Positions 1 to 6,131 of a stretch of 11,489 nucleotides of DNA are shown one piece after another. How positions within the stretch are numbered: the stretch's first letter is position 1; every line of letters starts with the position of its first letter. The stretch is taken from contig JAFQND010000193.1 in NCBI GenBank assembly GCA_017396055.1, forward strand, positions 1 to 11,489, read 5' to 3'. Position numbers and translations under genes: made by a program. This stretch comes from Oscillospiraceae bacterium. GTDB taxonomy: Bacteria; Bacillota; Clostridia; Oscillospirales; Ruminococcaceae. A model generated the notes under the pieces. That model ran no database searches, had not been told where the DNA came from, and worked only from the letters and a program-made list of their open reading frames with translations.

Positions 1-101
1 CCGGCACCACCGAGTATTTCTTCGGCGAGATCCGCGACCGCAAAAAGAACCCCGACCGCAAAGAGGTCATCGAAGCGACCCTGAAGCTGGCAGAGCTGTA
101 A
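1..101 (+). CDS. C-terminal end of an unidentified protein (partial)
   Basis: An open frame entering from the left edge (codons start at position 3) runs 32 codons to a TAA at 99-101. The visible tail is hydrophilic and rich in Lys, Arg and Glu, with a likely terminal helix ending in LKLAEL. No recognisable motif is present, so no function is assigned. It is read as coding because its composition matches the downstream genes and its stop codon overlaps the ribosome binding site of the next gene (AAGGAGA, 100-106). That overlap suggests the two are co-transcribed and perhaps translationally coupled. The start and most of the gene lie outside the window. Confidence 0.6.
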   Translation, partial: GTTEYFFGEIRDRKKNPDRKEVIEATLKLAEL

Positions 102-113
102 GGAGAAACGATC

Positions 114-968
114 ATGCTCATCGGACAATTCTGGGGAACAAGCGCCGCAGAGGGCATTCCCGCGCCCTATTGCCGCTGTCCCGTCTGCCTTGAAGCGAGG
201 GAAAAAGGCGGCATCTACAGCCGGATGCGATCCTGCTTTCGGCTCAGCGACAAAATCATGCTGGATCTGGGTGCCGACGCGGTCGCCCAGTCGATGAGAT
301 TCGGCGATATCACCGATATCGAGCATGTGCTGATCACCCACACCCATGACGACCATCTGAATCCCCATATGCTGATGGAAGCCATGTGGAGCAAGCGCTT
401 TCGGAAACCCATCCATTATTACTTCACCGAAGAAGCCTTTGAGATCACCCGTCTCTGGATGGACAGTCCCTGGATCCTCAAGGGAATGCTGCGCTCGTGG
501 GTGGAGGAGGGGATCGTCGTCTTCCATCAGCTGAAATTCGGTGAACGGACAAAGGTCGGCGATGTCTTTGTGACCCCTTTCCGCGGCAATCACAAAGGCA
601 ATGTGGAACCGAATTCCGCCATGTATCTGGTGGAACTTCCCGATGGAAGAAGCCTCTTTTACGGTCTCGACAGCGGAAAATGGCTCCCGGAGACCCTGGA
701 AGCGGTAAAAAAACTGCACCTGGATATCTTTATCAGCGAAGCCACCGCCGGCATCCATTTCGGCCGTTATGGCGGGCATATGTGCCTTGAGCAGGTCAGG
801 GAACTGGTGGGCGAGCTGTTTGACAGCGGTGCCATCACGCCGGAGACGAAGGTGTATCTGACCCATATCAACCACGGTTCCTCCCATGACCAGATGCTCG
901 AAGCGGTTGACGCGCTGGACTTTCCGCTGCCTGTCACCGTCGCGGTCGACGGCATGAAAATATTCTGA
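114..968 (+). CDS. MBL-fold metallo-hydrolase, PhnP-like
   Basis: The 284-residue protein has the metallo-beta-lactamase signature HTHDDH at residues 76-81. Further likely metal ligands are His160 (in FRGNH), Asp186 (in YGLDSG), and His222 or His251 (in LTHINH). The N-terminus carries a C-x-C-x2-C cluster (Cys20, Cys22, Cys25) just after a GTSAAEG motif. This arrangement is known from the PhnP/PqqB-like branch, where cysteines bind a structural zinc. Members of that branch hydrolyse phosphodiesters such as cyclic ribose phosphates, but the substrate here cannot be read from sequence. No other phn genes are visible, so a role in phosphonate breakdown is not supported. The ATG is preceded by AAGGAGA with an 7-base gap. 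The gene lies 12 bases after the preceding stop and ends at a terminator. The family call is firm; the substrate is unknown. Confidence 0.88.
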   Translation: MLIGQFWGTSAAEGIPAPYCRCPVCLEAREKGGIYSRMRSCFRLSDKIMLDLGADAVAQSMRFGDITDIEHVLITHTHDDHLNPHMLMEAMWSKRFRKPIHYYFTEEAFEITRLWMDSPWILKGMLRSWVEEGIVVFHQLKFGERTKVGDVFVTPFRGNHKGNVEPNSAMYLVELPDGRSLFYGLDSGKWLPETLEAVKKLHLDIFISEATAGIHFGRYGGHMCLEQVRELVGELFDSGAITPETKVYLTHINHGSSHDQMLEAVDALDFPLPVTVAVDGMKIF

Positions 969-973
969 ATCGA

Positions 974-1005
974 AAAAAGGAGCTCCCCTGGGGGAACTCC
1001 TTTTT
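974..1005. terminator. Bidirectional rho-independent terminator
   Basis: A-rich and T-rich arms flank a GGAG/CTCC and TCCC/GGGA stem (974-987 with 992-1005, one C-A mismatch, loop CTGG). On the plus strand it ends in TTTTT after the metallo-hydrolase; on the minus strand it ends in TTTTT after the queT-like gene. It serves both convergent genes. Confidence 0.85.
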
Positions 1006-1012
1006 ATTTGCT

Positions 1013-1573
1013 TTATCTGAAGAATTTTTTATATAAATCGTTGCGATAAAGTACACCGCATAACAGCATGCCGACGGTATAACAGACCAGGATCTCGCCC
1101 GCAGCCACAGAAAGCGCCTGAAAAGCGAAAATGGCGCCGAAGCTTTCGCCAGGTTTTCCGCCGAAGATGACAGCCAGCTCCGCGCCCACCAGAAGGGCGT
1201 TCATGACCACCACGGGGACCGGTGCCAGAAGACAGCGGATCAGCCGGCAGCGACGTTCATTTTTTGAAAAGACACACCGTCCGATCAGATGGGTCACAAC
1301 CGCAGCCGAAAGAGAAGCGGCCGTACCAACAAAGGCATCTGCGGCGCCGATCGGGTTGGTGCCCAGCAAAAACCCCAGAAGATTCGAAAAAAAGCATCCG
1401 AAGGTGACGCCCCATATCCCCACGGGGGAAAAGAGCGGCAGCAGGGTCAGCGCCTCACTCAGCCGGAACTGTACCGAGCCGAAGCTGAAGGGGGCAAAGG
1501 CAAGGGTGAGTACGGTGTACAGCGCACCGATGAGCGCGATCTGTACCATTTTCTGTGTGTTTGTTTTCGTCAT
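1013..1573 (-). CDS. queT: QueT-family transporter (ECF S component, queuosine precursor)
   Basis: The 186-residue product is very hydrophobic with about five or six membrane segments. It carries the family hallmark VQFRLSEAL at residues 34-42, followed by LTLLPLFSP. QueT proteins are substrate-binding S components of energy-coupling factor transporters that import a queuosine precursor, probably preQ0 or preQ1, using a shared EcfA/A'/T module encoded elsewhere. The chosen start is the ATG at 1573-1571: GGAGGT lies 4 bases upstream (1583-1578), and the N-terminus then begins with a normal short cytoplasmic tail (MTKTNTQK). A frame extension to a TTG at 1738 is rejected because it runs through the promoter. 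The gene has its own promoter, a long structured leader, and ends at the shared terminator. The family is well supported; the exact substrate is inferred from the family. Confidence 0.87.
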   Translation of the reverse strand: MTKTNTQKMVQIALIGALYTVLTLAFAPFSFGSVQFRLSEALTLLPLFSPVGIWGVTFGCFFSNLLGFLLGTNPIGAADAFVGTAASLSAAVVTHLIGRCVFSKNERRCRLIRCLLAPVPVVVMNALLVGAELAVIFGGKPGESFGAIFAFQALSVAAGEILVCYTVGMLLCGVLYRNDLYKKFFR

Positions 1574-1620
1574 TACGACCTCCGTTTTCTCCGCGCAACA
1601 AAATTGTTCAGAGCCATCAT
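1573..1620 (-). CDS. Possible 15-codon upstream reading frame in the queT leader
   Basis: The frame starts at an ATG-ATG pair (1620-1615) and encodes MMALNNFVARRKRRS. It ends at TAA (1575-1573), which shares its last A with the queT ATG (TAATG). That overlap is typical of translational coupling. GGGAG lies directly before the first ATG but is closer than optimal, and it forms one arm of a hairpin. The strongly basic tail (RRKRR) is notable, but it partly results from the frame reading through the queT Shine-Dalgarno sequence. It could equally be a chance open frame, and nothing confirms that it is translated. Confidence 0.2.
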   Translation of the reverse strand: MMALNNFVARRKRRS

Positions 1621-1703
1621 CTCCCGCGGGGGAGAGATCTCCAGCGTTCCGGATCCTCCCGTCCGCTGGGCGCGGGTGAAGCGGCGGGATCCCTTCCGGT
1701 GCG
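1574..1703 (-). promoter_or_regulatory. Structured 5' leader of queT, possible riboswitch
   Basis: About 130 bases separate the predicted transcription start (near 1703) from the queT ATG. In minus-strand RNA the first part folds as a long hairpin between 1692 and 1651: GGAU/AUCC, CCCG/CGGG and CCGCU/AGCGG, with a 3-base bulge. A second perfect hairpin has UCUCCC (1635-1630) pairing with GGGAGA (1625-1620) around a CCGC loop. QueT genes are often controlled by preQ1 riboswitches, and class III of these is known from Ruminococcaceae. I see no match to the short preQ1-I consensus and cannot verify class III by eye. No uridine-tract terminator is present, so any control would probably act on translation. 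Confidence 0.4.
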
Positions 1704-1709
1704 ACAAAA

Positions 1710-1738
1710 ATTATAGCATATTCACGAAATATTTGCAA
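1710..1738 (-). promoter_or_regulatory. Sigma-A promoter for queT
   Basis: On the minus strand, TTGCAA (1738-1733) is followed after exactly 17 bases by a consensus TATAAT (1715-1710). The predicted start of transcription is near 1703. It is divergent from the secD promoter. Confidence 0.82.
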
Positions 1739-1767
1739 CTGATCTACCTCCGAAGCGGGACTATGCC

Positions 1768-1796
1768 TTGACTTTTTATGCTTGTTCCTCTATAAT
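1768..1796 (+). promoter_or_regulatory. Sigma-A promoter for secDF
   Basis: TTGACT (1768-1773) and a consensus TATAAT (1791-1796) are separated by 17 bases, so transcription should start near 1803. This is the best promoter match in the window and fits constitutive high expression. Its -35 box is 29 bases from that of the divergent queT promoter. Confidence 0.87.
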
Positions 1797-1802
1797 TGTA
1801 CT

Positions 1803-1910
1803 ATTAGTGTCCGCTTTTCTGATAAACGCGCAAACCTCCCCTTCGGAGGATCCGATATTTGCTCCTGATCAGCGATCCGGCATAAATTTCAGCAATGGAG
1901 GAATTGTTCC
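1803..1910 (+). promoter_or_regulatory. secD leader with two Shine-Dalgarno sequences and a local hairpin
   Basis: The leader of about 108 bases contains the secD ribosome binding site GGAGGAA (1897-1903, 7 bases before the ATG) and a second, equally good GGAGGA at 1845-1850. CCTCC at 1835-1839 can pair with the nearby GGAGG (loop CCTTC) or, alternatively, with the secD site. A TTG placed 8 bases after the upstream GGAGGA would open an 8-codon frame (1859-1885). No matching riboswitch class is recognised, and a regulatory role is only an inference. Confidence 0.35.
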
Positions 1911-3302
1911 ATGAAACGAGTTGGAAAACCCGTCTTTTTCATTGTGGCGATCCTGACTGTCCTGCTGATGGTCTTTTCCCTGACGGGCTTAAGCACCACC
2001 TACGGCGACAAAAAGAACGTCTACATCAAAGGCGGCAACGATATCCGCTGGGGCATTGACATCCGCGGCGGTGTTGACGTTACCTTTACTCCCCCCGAAG
2101 GAATCGATGCCACCGATTCCCAGATGGATGCAGCCGAGGCTGTTATCACCACCCGTCTGGTCACTCTGAACATCACCGACTATGAGGTCTATACCGACTA
2201 CGATAAAGACCGTATCATCGTCCGCTTCCCCTGGAAGGAAGGCGAGTCTGACTTCAACCCCGAAAAGGCTATCCAGGAGCTGGGCGAGACCGCTCTGCTG
2301 ACCTTCCGCGAGGGTTATGAGATCGACGAGCTGGGCCATCCCGCCGGTATCACCAAGGAAAACGTCATCCTGCAGGGTGTCGATGTCAAGAGCGCCAACG
2401 CTTATTATGACCATCAGAACAACACGTTCGGCGTCAATCTCGAGCTGAACGATTCCGGCAAGTCTGCCTTTGCCGAAGCCACCACCCGTCTGGCAGGCAA
2501 CGGTGTCATCTCCATCTGGATGGACGAGACCAACATCTCCTATCCCAGTGTAAACGTGCCCGTTACCAACGGCTCCGCTGTCATCACCGGCAACTTCACC
2601 GCTGAAGAGGCCCAGTCGCTGGCCAACAAGATCAACTCCGGTGCGCTGCCCTTCAAACTGGTCACCGAGAACTACAGCACCATCGACCCCACCATGGGTA
2701 TGGGTGCCCGTGACGTCATGGTACAGGCCGGTGTCATCGCCTATGTGCTGATCGCCGCTTATATCATATTCATCTATCGTCTGCCCGGCTTTGTTGCCGC
2801 CATCGCTCTGATGGGCCAGATCGCCGGTTCTGTCGCAGCCGTTTCCGGCTTCTTCCCCTTCATCCCCAGCTTTACCCTGACCCTGCCCGGTATCGCCGGT
2901 ATCATCCTGTCCATCGGTATGGGCGTTGACGCCAACGTTATCACCGCCGCCCGTATCAAAGAAGAGATCCAGTCGGGCAAATCCATCGACGGTGCCATCA
3001 GCCTGGGTTATCAGCGCGCCTTCAGCGCAATTCTGGACGGCAACCTGACCCTGATGATCGTTGCTATTATCCTGATGGGCGCATTCGGTCCCACCGATGC
3101 CATCTTTGCAAAACTCCTGAGACCCCTGTTCTTCATCTTCGGTGCTTCCGCAGCCGGTGAGATTTACTCCTTCGGCTTTACTCTGCTGGTCGGTGCGATC
3201 CTGAACTTCGTCTTCGGTGTAACCGCTTCCAGACTGATGCTCAAGTCTCTTTCCCGCTTCAAATTCCTGCGCAAGCCCTATCTGTACGGAGGTGAGAAAT
3301 AA
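1911..3302 (+). CDS. secD: Protein translocase subunit SecD
   Basis: The 463-residue membrane protein works with SecF as a proton-driven accessory to SecYEG, pulling exported proteins out on the outer face of the membrane. Visible features are a first membrane segment at about residues 8-27, the SecD signature D-x-RGG (Asp50, Arg52-Gly54), and a large extracytoplasmic domain of about 220 residues. A C-terminal block of five membrane segments follows, containing GMGVDANVI with Asp340, the conserved TM4 aspartate region used in proton transfer. The protein is shorter than the roughly 615-residue E. coli SecD, as expected for Gram-positive forms with a reduced periplasmic domain. Unlike Bacillus subtilis, which has one fused SecDF, the two halves are separate genes here. 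The start has a strong GGAGGAA site. The stop codon overlaps the secF start. Confidence 0.96.
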   Translation: MKRVGKPVFFIVAILTVLLMVFSLTGLSTTYGDKKNVYIKGGNDIRWGIDIRGGVDVTFTPPEGIDATDSQMDAAEAVITTRLVTLNITDYEVYTDYDKDRIIVRFPWKEGESDFNPEKAIQELGETALLTFREGYEIDELGHPAGITKENVILQGVDVKSANAYYDHQNNTFGVNLELNDSGKSAFAEATTRLAGNGVISIWMDETNISYPSVNVPVTNGSAVITGNFTAEEAQSLANKINSGALPFKLVTENYSTIDPTMGMGARDVMVQAGVIAYVLIAAYIIFIYRLPGFVAAIALMGQIAGSVAAVSGFFPFIPSFTLTLPGIAGIILSIGMGVDANVITAARIKEEIQSGKSIDGAISLGYQRAFSAILDGNLTLMIVAIILMGAFGPTDAIFAKLLRPLFFIFGASAAGEIYSFGFTLLVGAILNFVFGVTASRLMLKSLSRFKFLRKPYLYGGEK

Positions 3303-4261
3303 TGGCAAAGAGAAAGCCCCATTACTTTGATTTTGTCGGCAGCCTGAAGAACTATATCATTATTTCCGGCTCCCTTCTGCTTCTTGCTCTGATCGCCTGT
3401 TTTGTTTTCGGTGTCGAGATCGATATCCAGTTCAGAGGCGGCAACATGGCCACCTATTCCTATGCCGGCGAAGTGGCCGAGAAAGATTTCCATGATGTGA
3501 TCGTCGATGTCACCGGCATCGATGCCAAGGTCACCGGCTCCCAGAATATCCAGACCGGCGAGCCCAATTACAATGTCGAGTTCTCCGGCTCTGAAGGTTT
3601 TGCCGTGGAGGAGCAGAACGAGCTGCTCGCTGCCCTTCAGAAGGCATTCCCCGACAACAATATCCAGAGCGTTTCTGTCAGCAGCGTTTCGCCCACCATG
3701 GGTAAAGACTTCCTTTTGAAATCGCTGGTCGCTGTCTTCTTCTCGTCCCTGTTTATGATCATTTATATCGCCGTGCGGTTCAAAAAGATCGGCGGCTGGT
3801 CGGCAGGTGTCTTTGCGGTCATCGCGCTTTTGCATGACGTTGCGATGGTATTCGCTGCTTTCGTCATCTTCCGTATGCCGCTGGACGACAACTTCATTGC
3901 CGTCGTACTGGTCATTCTGGGTTATTCGGTCAATGACACCATCGTTATCTATGACCGTATCCGTGAGAACGAAAAGCTCTATGGCGAGACAAAGACCCTC
4001 AAGGAGATCGTCAACGATTCTACCAATGAGACTCTGACCCGTACCATTCATACCTCGGTTTCCACCCTGGGTGCCATGGCCATCGTCTGCGTGATGGGTC
4101 TTATTTACCAGGTCGACTCGATCGTGACCTTCTCGCTTCCTATGATCGCCGGTCTGATCTCCGGTTCTTATTCCTCTATCTGTCTGTGCGTTTCCGCCTG
4201 GACCGCATGGAAGACCAGAGGCCAGAAAGAAGACAAAAAGGCCAAGAAGCTCATGGCCTGA
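3302..4261 (+). CDS. secF: Protein translocase subunit SecF
   Basis: The 319-residue partner of SecD is close to the usual SecF length. It has an N-terminal membrane segment at about residues 17-36, then the family signature IDIQFRGG (residues 40-47). A small extracytoplasmic domain is followed by five membrane segments starting near GKDFLLKS. The TM4-TM5 region carries LGYSVNDTIVIYDR with Asp212, the SecF counterpart of the SecD proton-pathway motif. The ATG shares its A with the secD stop (TAATG), and GGAGGTGA lies 6 bases upstream (3288-3295), inside the end of secD. The two subunits are therefore translationally coupled, fitting their 1:1 complex. The lysine-rich cytoplasmic tail is ordinary. 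A strong terminator follows 13 bases after the stop. Confidence 0.96.
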   Translation: MAKRKPHYFDFVGSLKNYIIISGSLLLLALIACFVFGVEIDIQFRGGNMATYSYAGEVAEKDFHDVIVDVTGIDAKVTGSQNIQTGEPNYNVEFSGSEGFAVEEQNELLAALQKAFPDNNIQSVSVSSVSPTMGKDFLLKSLVAVFFSSLFMIIYIAVRFKKIGGWSAGVFAVIALLHDVAMVFAAFVIFRMPLDDNFIAVVLVILGYSVNDTIVIYDRIRENEKLYGETKTLKEIVNDSTNETLTRTIHTSVSTLGAMAIVCVMGLIYQVDSIVTFSLPMIAGLISGSYSSICLCVSAWTAWKTRGQKEDKKAKKLMA

Positions 4262-4274
4262 TCCCGCTGATAAG

Positions 4275-4309
4275 CCGGGCGGCCGCTGCCGTCCGGTTTT
4301 GCGTTTTTT
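4275..4309 (+). terminator. Rho-independent terminator after secF
   Basis: CCGGGCGGC (4275-4283) pairs with GCCGTCCGG (4288-4296), nine pairs including one G-T, around a CGCT loop. TTTT-GCG-TTTTTT follows. It ends only 12 bases before the next ATG, so the next gene relies on read-through or on an unseen promoter. Confidence 0.88.
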
Positions 4310-4321
4310 CAGAGGTGCTTT

Positions 4322-5101
4322 ATGCGTTTCGGAATTTCCACGTCCTGTTTTTACCCGCTGCCGACCGAACAGGCTGTCCGCTGGCTGGCGGAGCAGGAGG
4401 TCCCCTTTATCGAAATATTCTTCAACTCGCTTCTTGAGACCGACGAGCCCCTTCTGGGCGAGATGAAACAGATCCTTGCCGCCTCCGGTACAAGGGTCCA
4501 GTCGGTCCATCCCTATACTTCCGCGCTGGAGCCTCTCTATTTCTTCTCGGAATATGAGCGCCGGGTGGACGAGGCGCTGGAACTGTACAGCCGCTATTTC
4601 CAGGCGGCGGCAGAACTGGGTGCCGAAGTGTTCGTGCTGCACGGCGACCGTCCCGGCGGATTTTTGTCGGAAGAACAGACCTTTGAGCGGTTTGCCCGCC
4701 TGGCCGAGCGGGGATATTCCTTCGGCATTATGGTGACTCAGGAAAATGTCGTCCGCAACCGCGGCCGCGACCTCGGCTATCTTGTAAGGATGAAGGAATA
4801 TCTGGGAAGCCTTGCCGCCTTTACCCTTGACCTGAAACAGGCGCTCCGTTCGGGATATGACCCCATGGAGATCCTGGACGCGCTGGGAAAATCGGTGCGC
4901 CATATCCACATCAGCGACTCGGACGGCCAGAGCGACTGTCTGCCCGTCGGAAAGGGAAAAGCCGATATAGCGGGATTCCTTGCAAAGCTGAAGGCGCTGG
5001 GATATGATGACGGCGTCATCCTCGAGCTCTACCGCGAAAACTACGGCGGATATGAAGAACTGACCCAAAGCCTTTCGGTGCTGAGAGGCCTGAAATATTG
5101 A
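4322..5101 (+). CDS. Sugar phosphate isomerase/epimerase-like TIM-barrel protein
   Basis: The 259-residue protein has the pattern of the xylose isomerase-like TIM barrel (AP endonuclease 2 superfamily). Acidic and histidine residues lie at the ends of successive strands: Glu31 (IEIF), His63 (SVHPY), His107 (VLHGD), Glu141 (QENV), Asp170 (LDLKQ), His196 (HIHISD) and Glu235 (LELYREN). Such enzymes isomerise or epimerise sugars and related polyols with a divalent metal; the substrate cannot be predicted. No signal peptide or membrane segment is present. The ribosome binding site is modest (GAGGTG, 4312-4317). No promoter is obvious between the secF terminator and this start, so expression may depend on read-through from secDF. 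A cupin gene follows after 16 bases and is probably co-expressed. The fold is well supported; the reaction is unknown. Confidence 0.82.
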   Translation: MRFGISTSCFYPLPTEQAVRWLAEQEVPFIEIFFNSLLETDEPLLGEMKQILAASGTRVQSVHPYTSALEPLYFFSEYERRVDEALELYSRYFQAAAELGAEVFVLHGDRPGGFLSEEQTFERFARLAERGYSFGIMVTQENVVRNRGRDLGYLVRMKEYLGSLAAFTLDLKQALRSGYDPMEILDALGKSVRHIHISDSDGQSDCLPVGKGKADIAGFLAKLKALGYDDGVILELYRENYGGYEELTQSLSVLRGLKY

Positions 5102-5117
5102 CACAGGAGGAACTATC

Positions 5118-5465
5118 ATGGACAACATCATCGAGATCAGAGAGTACACCGGCGAAGGCTTCAAGCCTCAGGTCGACTTTGGTGCATGGCGGGTCGCCAT
5201 CGCCAATTTCAAGCCCGACTGGGCCAAGGGAAAACAGCCCTATATCGAGCGGCATATGCAGACCGATGAGGTCTTTGTTCTGCTTTCGGGCGAAGTGACC
5301 CTGCTGATCGGCAGAGAGATAACCGAATATCCCATGGAGCCCGGCAAGATCTATAATGTCAAGGCCGGCACCTGGCACCAGATGCAGATGAGCGAAGATG
5401 CAAAGGTGCTCATCGTCGAAAACCTGGATACCTCCAGAGAGAACTCGGAATATATCACCCTGTAA
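5118..5465 (+). CDS. Small single-domain cupin protein
   Basis: The 115-residue protein is one cupin barrel. Motif 1 is recognisable as ERH-x4-E-x6-G (Glu44, His46, Glu51, Gly58), and motif 2 as the run to GTWH (Gly84-His87). In motif 1, glutamate replaces the first of the two usual histidines. In motif 2 the usual proline is replaced by Lys82. The metal site is therefore partly altered but may still hold a metal through His46, Glu51 and His87. Cupins of this size include sugar isomerases, oxygenases and non-enzymatic sensors. It starts 16 bases after the isomerase-like gene with a perfect AGGAGG (5105-5110) seven bases before the ATG, so it should be translated more strongly than its partner. 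The pairing hints at a joint role in sugar metabolism, which is an inference. Confidence 0.78.
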   Translation: MDNIIEIREYTGEGFKPQVDFGAWRVAIANFKPDWAKGKQPYIERHMQTDEVFVLLSGEVTLLIGREITEYPMEPGKIYNVKAGTWHQMQMSEDAKVLIVENLDTSRENSEYITL

Positions 5466-5480
5466 GCTTTCGGAAAATAC

Positions 5481-5509
5481 TTGCGGTTTTTCTGAAAAGA
5501 TGGTAGAAT
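5481..5509 (+). promoter_or_regulatory. Sigma-A promoter for nrdR
   Basis: TTGCGG (5481-5486) and TAGAAT (5504-5509) are 17 bases apart, with predicted start near 5516. Two small hairpins follow in the leader: GAGCA/TGCTC (5515-5519 with 5528-5532) and GCCGG/CCGGC (5553-5557 with 5566-5570), the second lying just before the start region. No NrdR-box pair was recognised here. Confidence 0.72.
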
Positions 5510-5584
5510 AACGAGAGCAGGAAAGTTTGCTCCTTTTCCAGATCAGATCCACGCCGGAGCATCAGCCGGCAGAAAGGCAATTCT

Positions 5585-6043
5585 ATGAAATGTCCCTACT
5601 GCGCCTACCTCGACAGTAAGGTCGTGGACTCCCGTCCCACCGAAGACGGTGAAAAGATCCGCAGACGCCGTGAGTGTCTTGCCTGCGGCCGCCGTTTTAC
5701 TACCTATGAAGTGATCGAGACCACTCCTCTGGTCGTGGTCAAAAAAGATAAGTCCCGTCAGATGTTTGACCGCAACAAACTGCTGGCAGGTCTGCTCAGA
5801 GCCTGTGAAAAACGTCCCGTTTCGGTCGATACCCTCGATCGTCTGGTCGATTCCATCGAACAGGGCTATGCCAATCAGCTGGTCAAGGAGGTCACCTCCC
5901 GCGAGCTGGGCGAATACGTTCTCAAACAGCTCAAAGAGCTGGACAAGGTGGCCTATATCCGCTTTGCGTCGGTCTATCGCGATTTCTCTGATGTGGAGAC
6001 TTTCATGGAAGAGCTGCGTCAGCTGCAGGCCGAAGAAAATTGA
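5585..6043 (+). CDS. nrdR: Transcriptional repressor NrdR
   Basis: The 152-residue protein has the complete NrdR architecture and usual length. An N-terminal zinc ribbon has CPYC at residues 3-6 and CLACG at 31-35, with the basic stretch KIRRRRE between them. An ATP-cone domain follows from about residue 49 (VVVKKDKSRQMFDRNKL) to about 139, containing the typical VAYIRFASVYRDF near its end. NrdR senses ATP/dATP and represses ribonucleotide reductase operons by binding paired NrdR boxes. No nrd genes are in the window, so its targets lie elsewhere. The ATG is the only sensible start because the zinc ribbon begins at residue 3; the ribosome binding site is weak (AAAGG, 5574-5578). It has its own promoter and terminator and appears monocistronic. 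Confidence 0.96.
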   Translation: MKCPYCAYLDSKVVDSRPTEDGEKIRRRRECLACGRRFTTYEVIETTPLVVVKKDKSRQMFDRNKLLAGLLRACEKRPVSVDTLDRLVDSIEQGYANQLVKEVTSRELGEYVLKQLKELDKVAYIRFASVYRDFSDVETFMEELRQLQAEEN

Positions 6044-6049
6044 TCCAGA

Positions 6050-6081
6050 ACCCCCTTCCGCTTGCGGGAGGGGTGTTTTTT
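6050..6081 (+). terminator. Rho-independent terminator after nrdR
   Basis: CCCCTTCCGC pairs with GCGGGAGGGG (within 6051-6074, one T-G pair, loop CTTG), followed by a run of six or more T from 6076. It begins 7 bases after the nrdR stop. Confidence 0.88.
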
Positions 6082-6092
6082 ATCCCGATTTA

Positions 6093-6101
6093 TGGTATGA
6101 T
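6093..6101 (+). promoter_or_regulatory. Possible extended -10 promoter for addB
   Basis: TGG-TATGAT (6093-6101) fits an extended -10 element (TGn plus a TATAAT-like hexamer). An overlapping TAGAAT lies at 6101-6106. No good -35 box is visible upstream because the nrdR terminator occupies that position. Transcription would start about 20-25 bases before addB. Confidence 0.45.
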
Positions 6102-6131
6102 AGAATCAGCAAAAACGAAAGGATGATGGGA

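Noticed and set aside
1574..1738. A 55-residue N-terminal extension of QueT from a TTG at 1738.
   Set aside because: The TTG lies in the -35 box and the extension covers the promoter and leader; the ATG at 1573 has a perfect GGAGGT.
1131..1771. Plus-strand frames of 160-182 codons opposite queT.
   Set aside because: They are antisense to a gene with the QueT signature, its own promoter and ribosome binding site; their translations are basic and featureless.
1989..3308. A 439-codon minus-strand frame opposite secD.
   Set aside because: Low-complexity Gly/Asp/Gln-rich translation typical of the antisense of a hydrophobic gene; secD is unambiguous.
3278..5164. A 628-codon open frame on the minus strand opposite secF, the isomerase-like gene and the start of the cupin gene.
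   Set aside because: It runs antisense to three genes with clear family motifs, has no recognisable domain or membrane pattern, and arises because the sense genes rarely use codons whose complements are stops.
5766..6131. An upstream extension of the addB frame by 122 codons through nrdR.
   Set aside because: It would overlap nrdR in another frame; the addB start with Walker A motif and ribosome binding site is at 6132.
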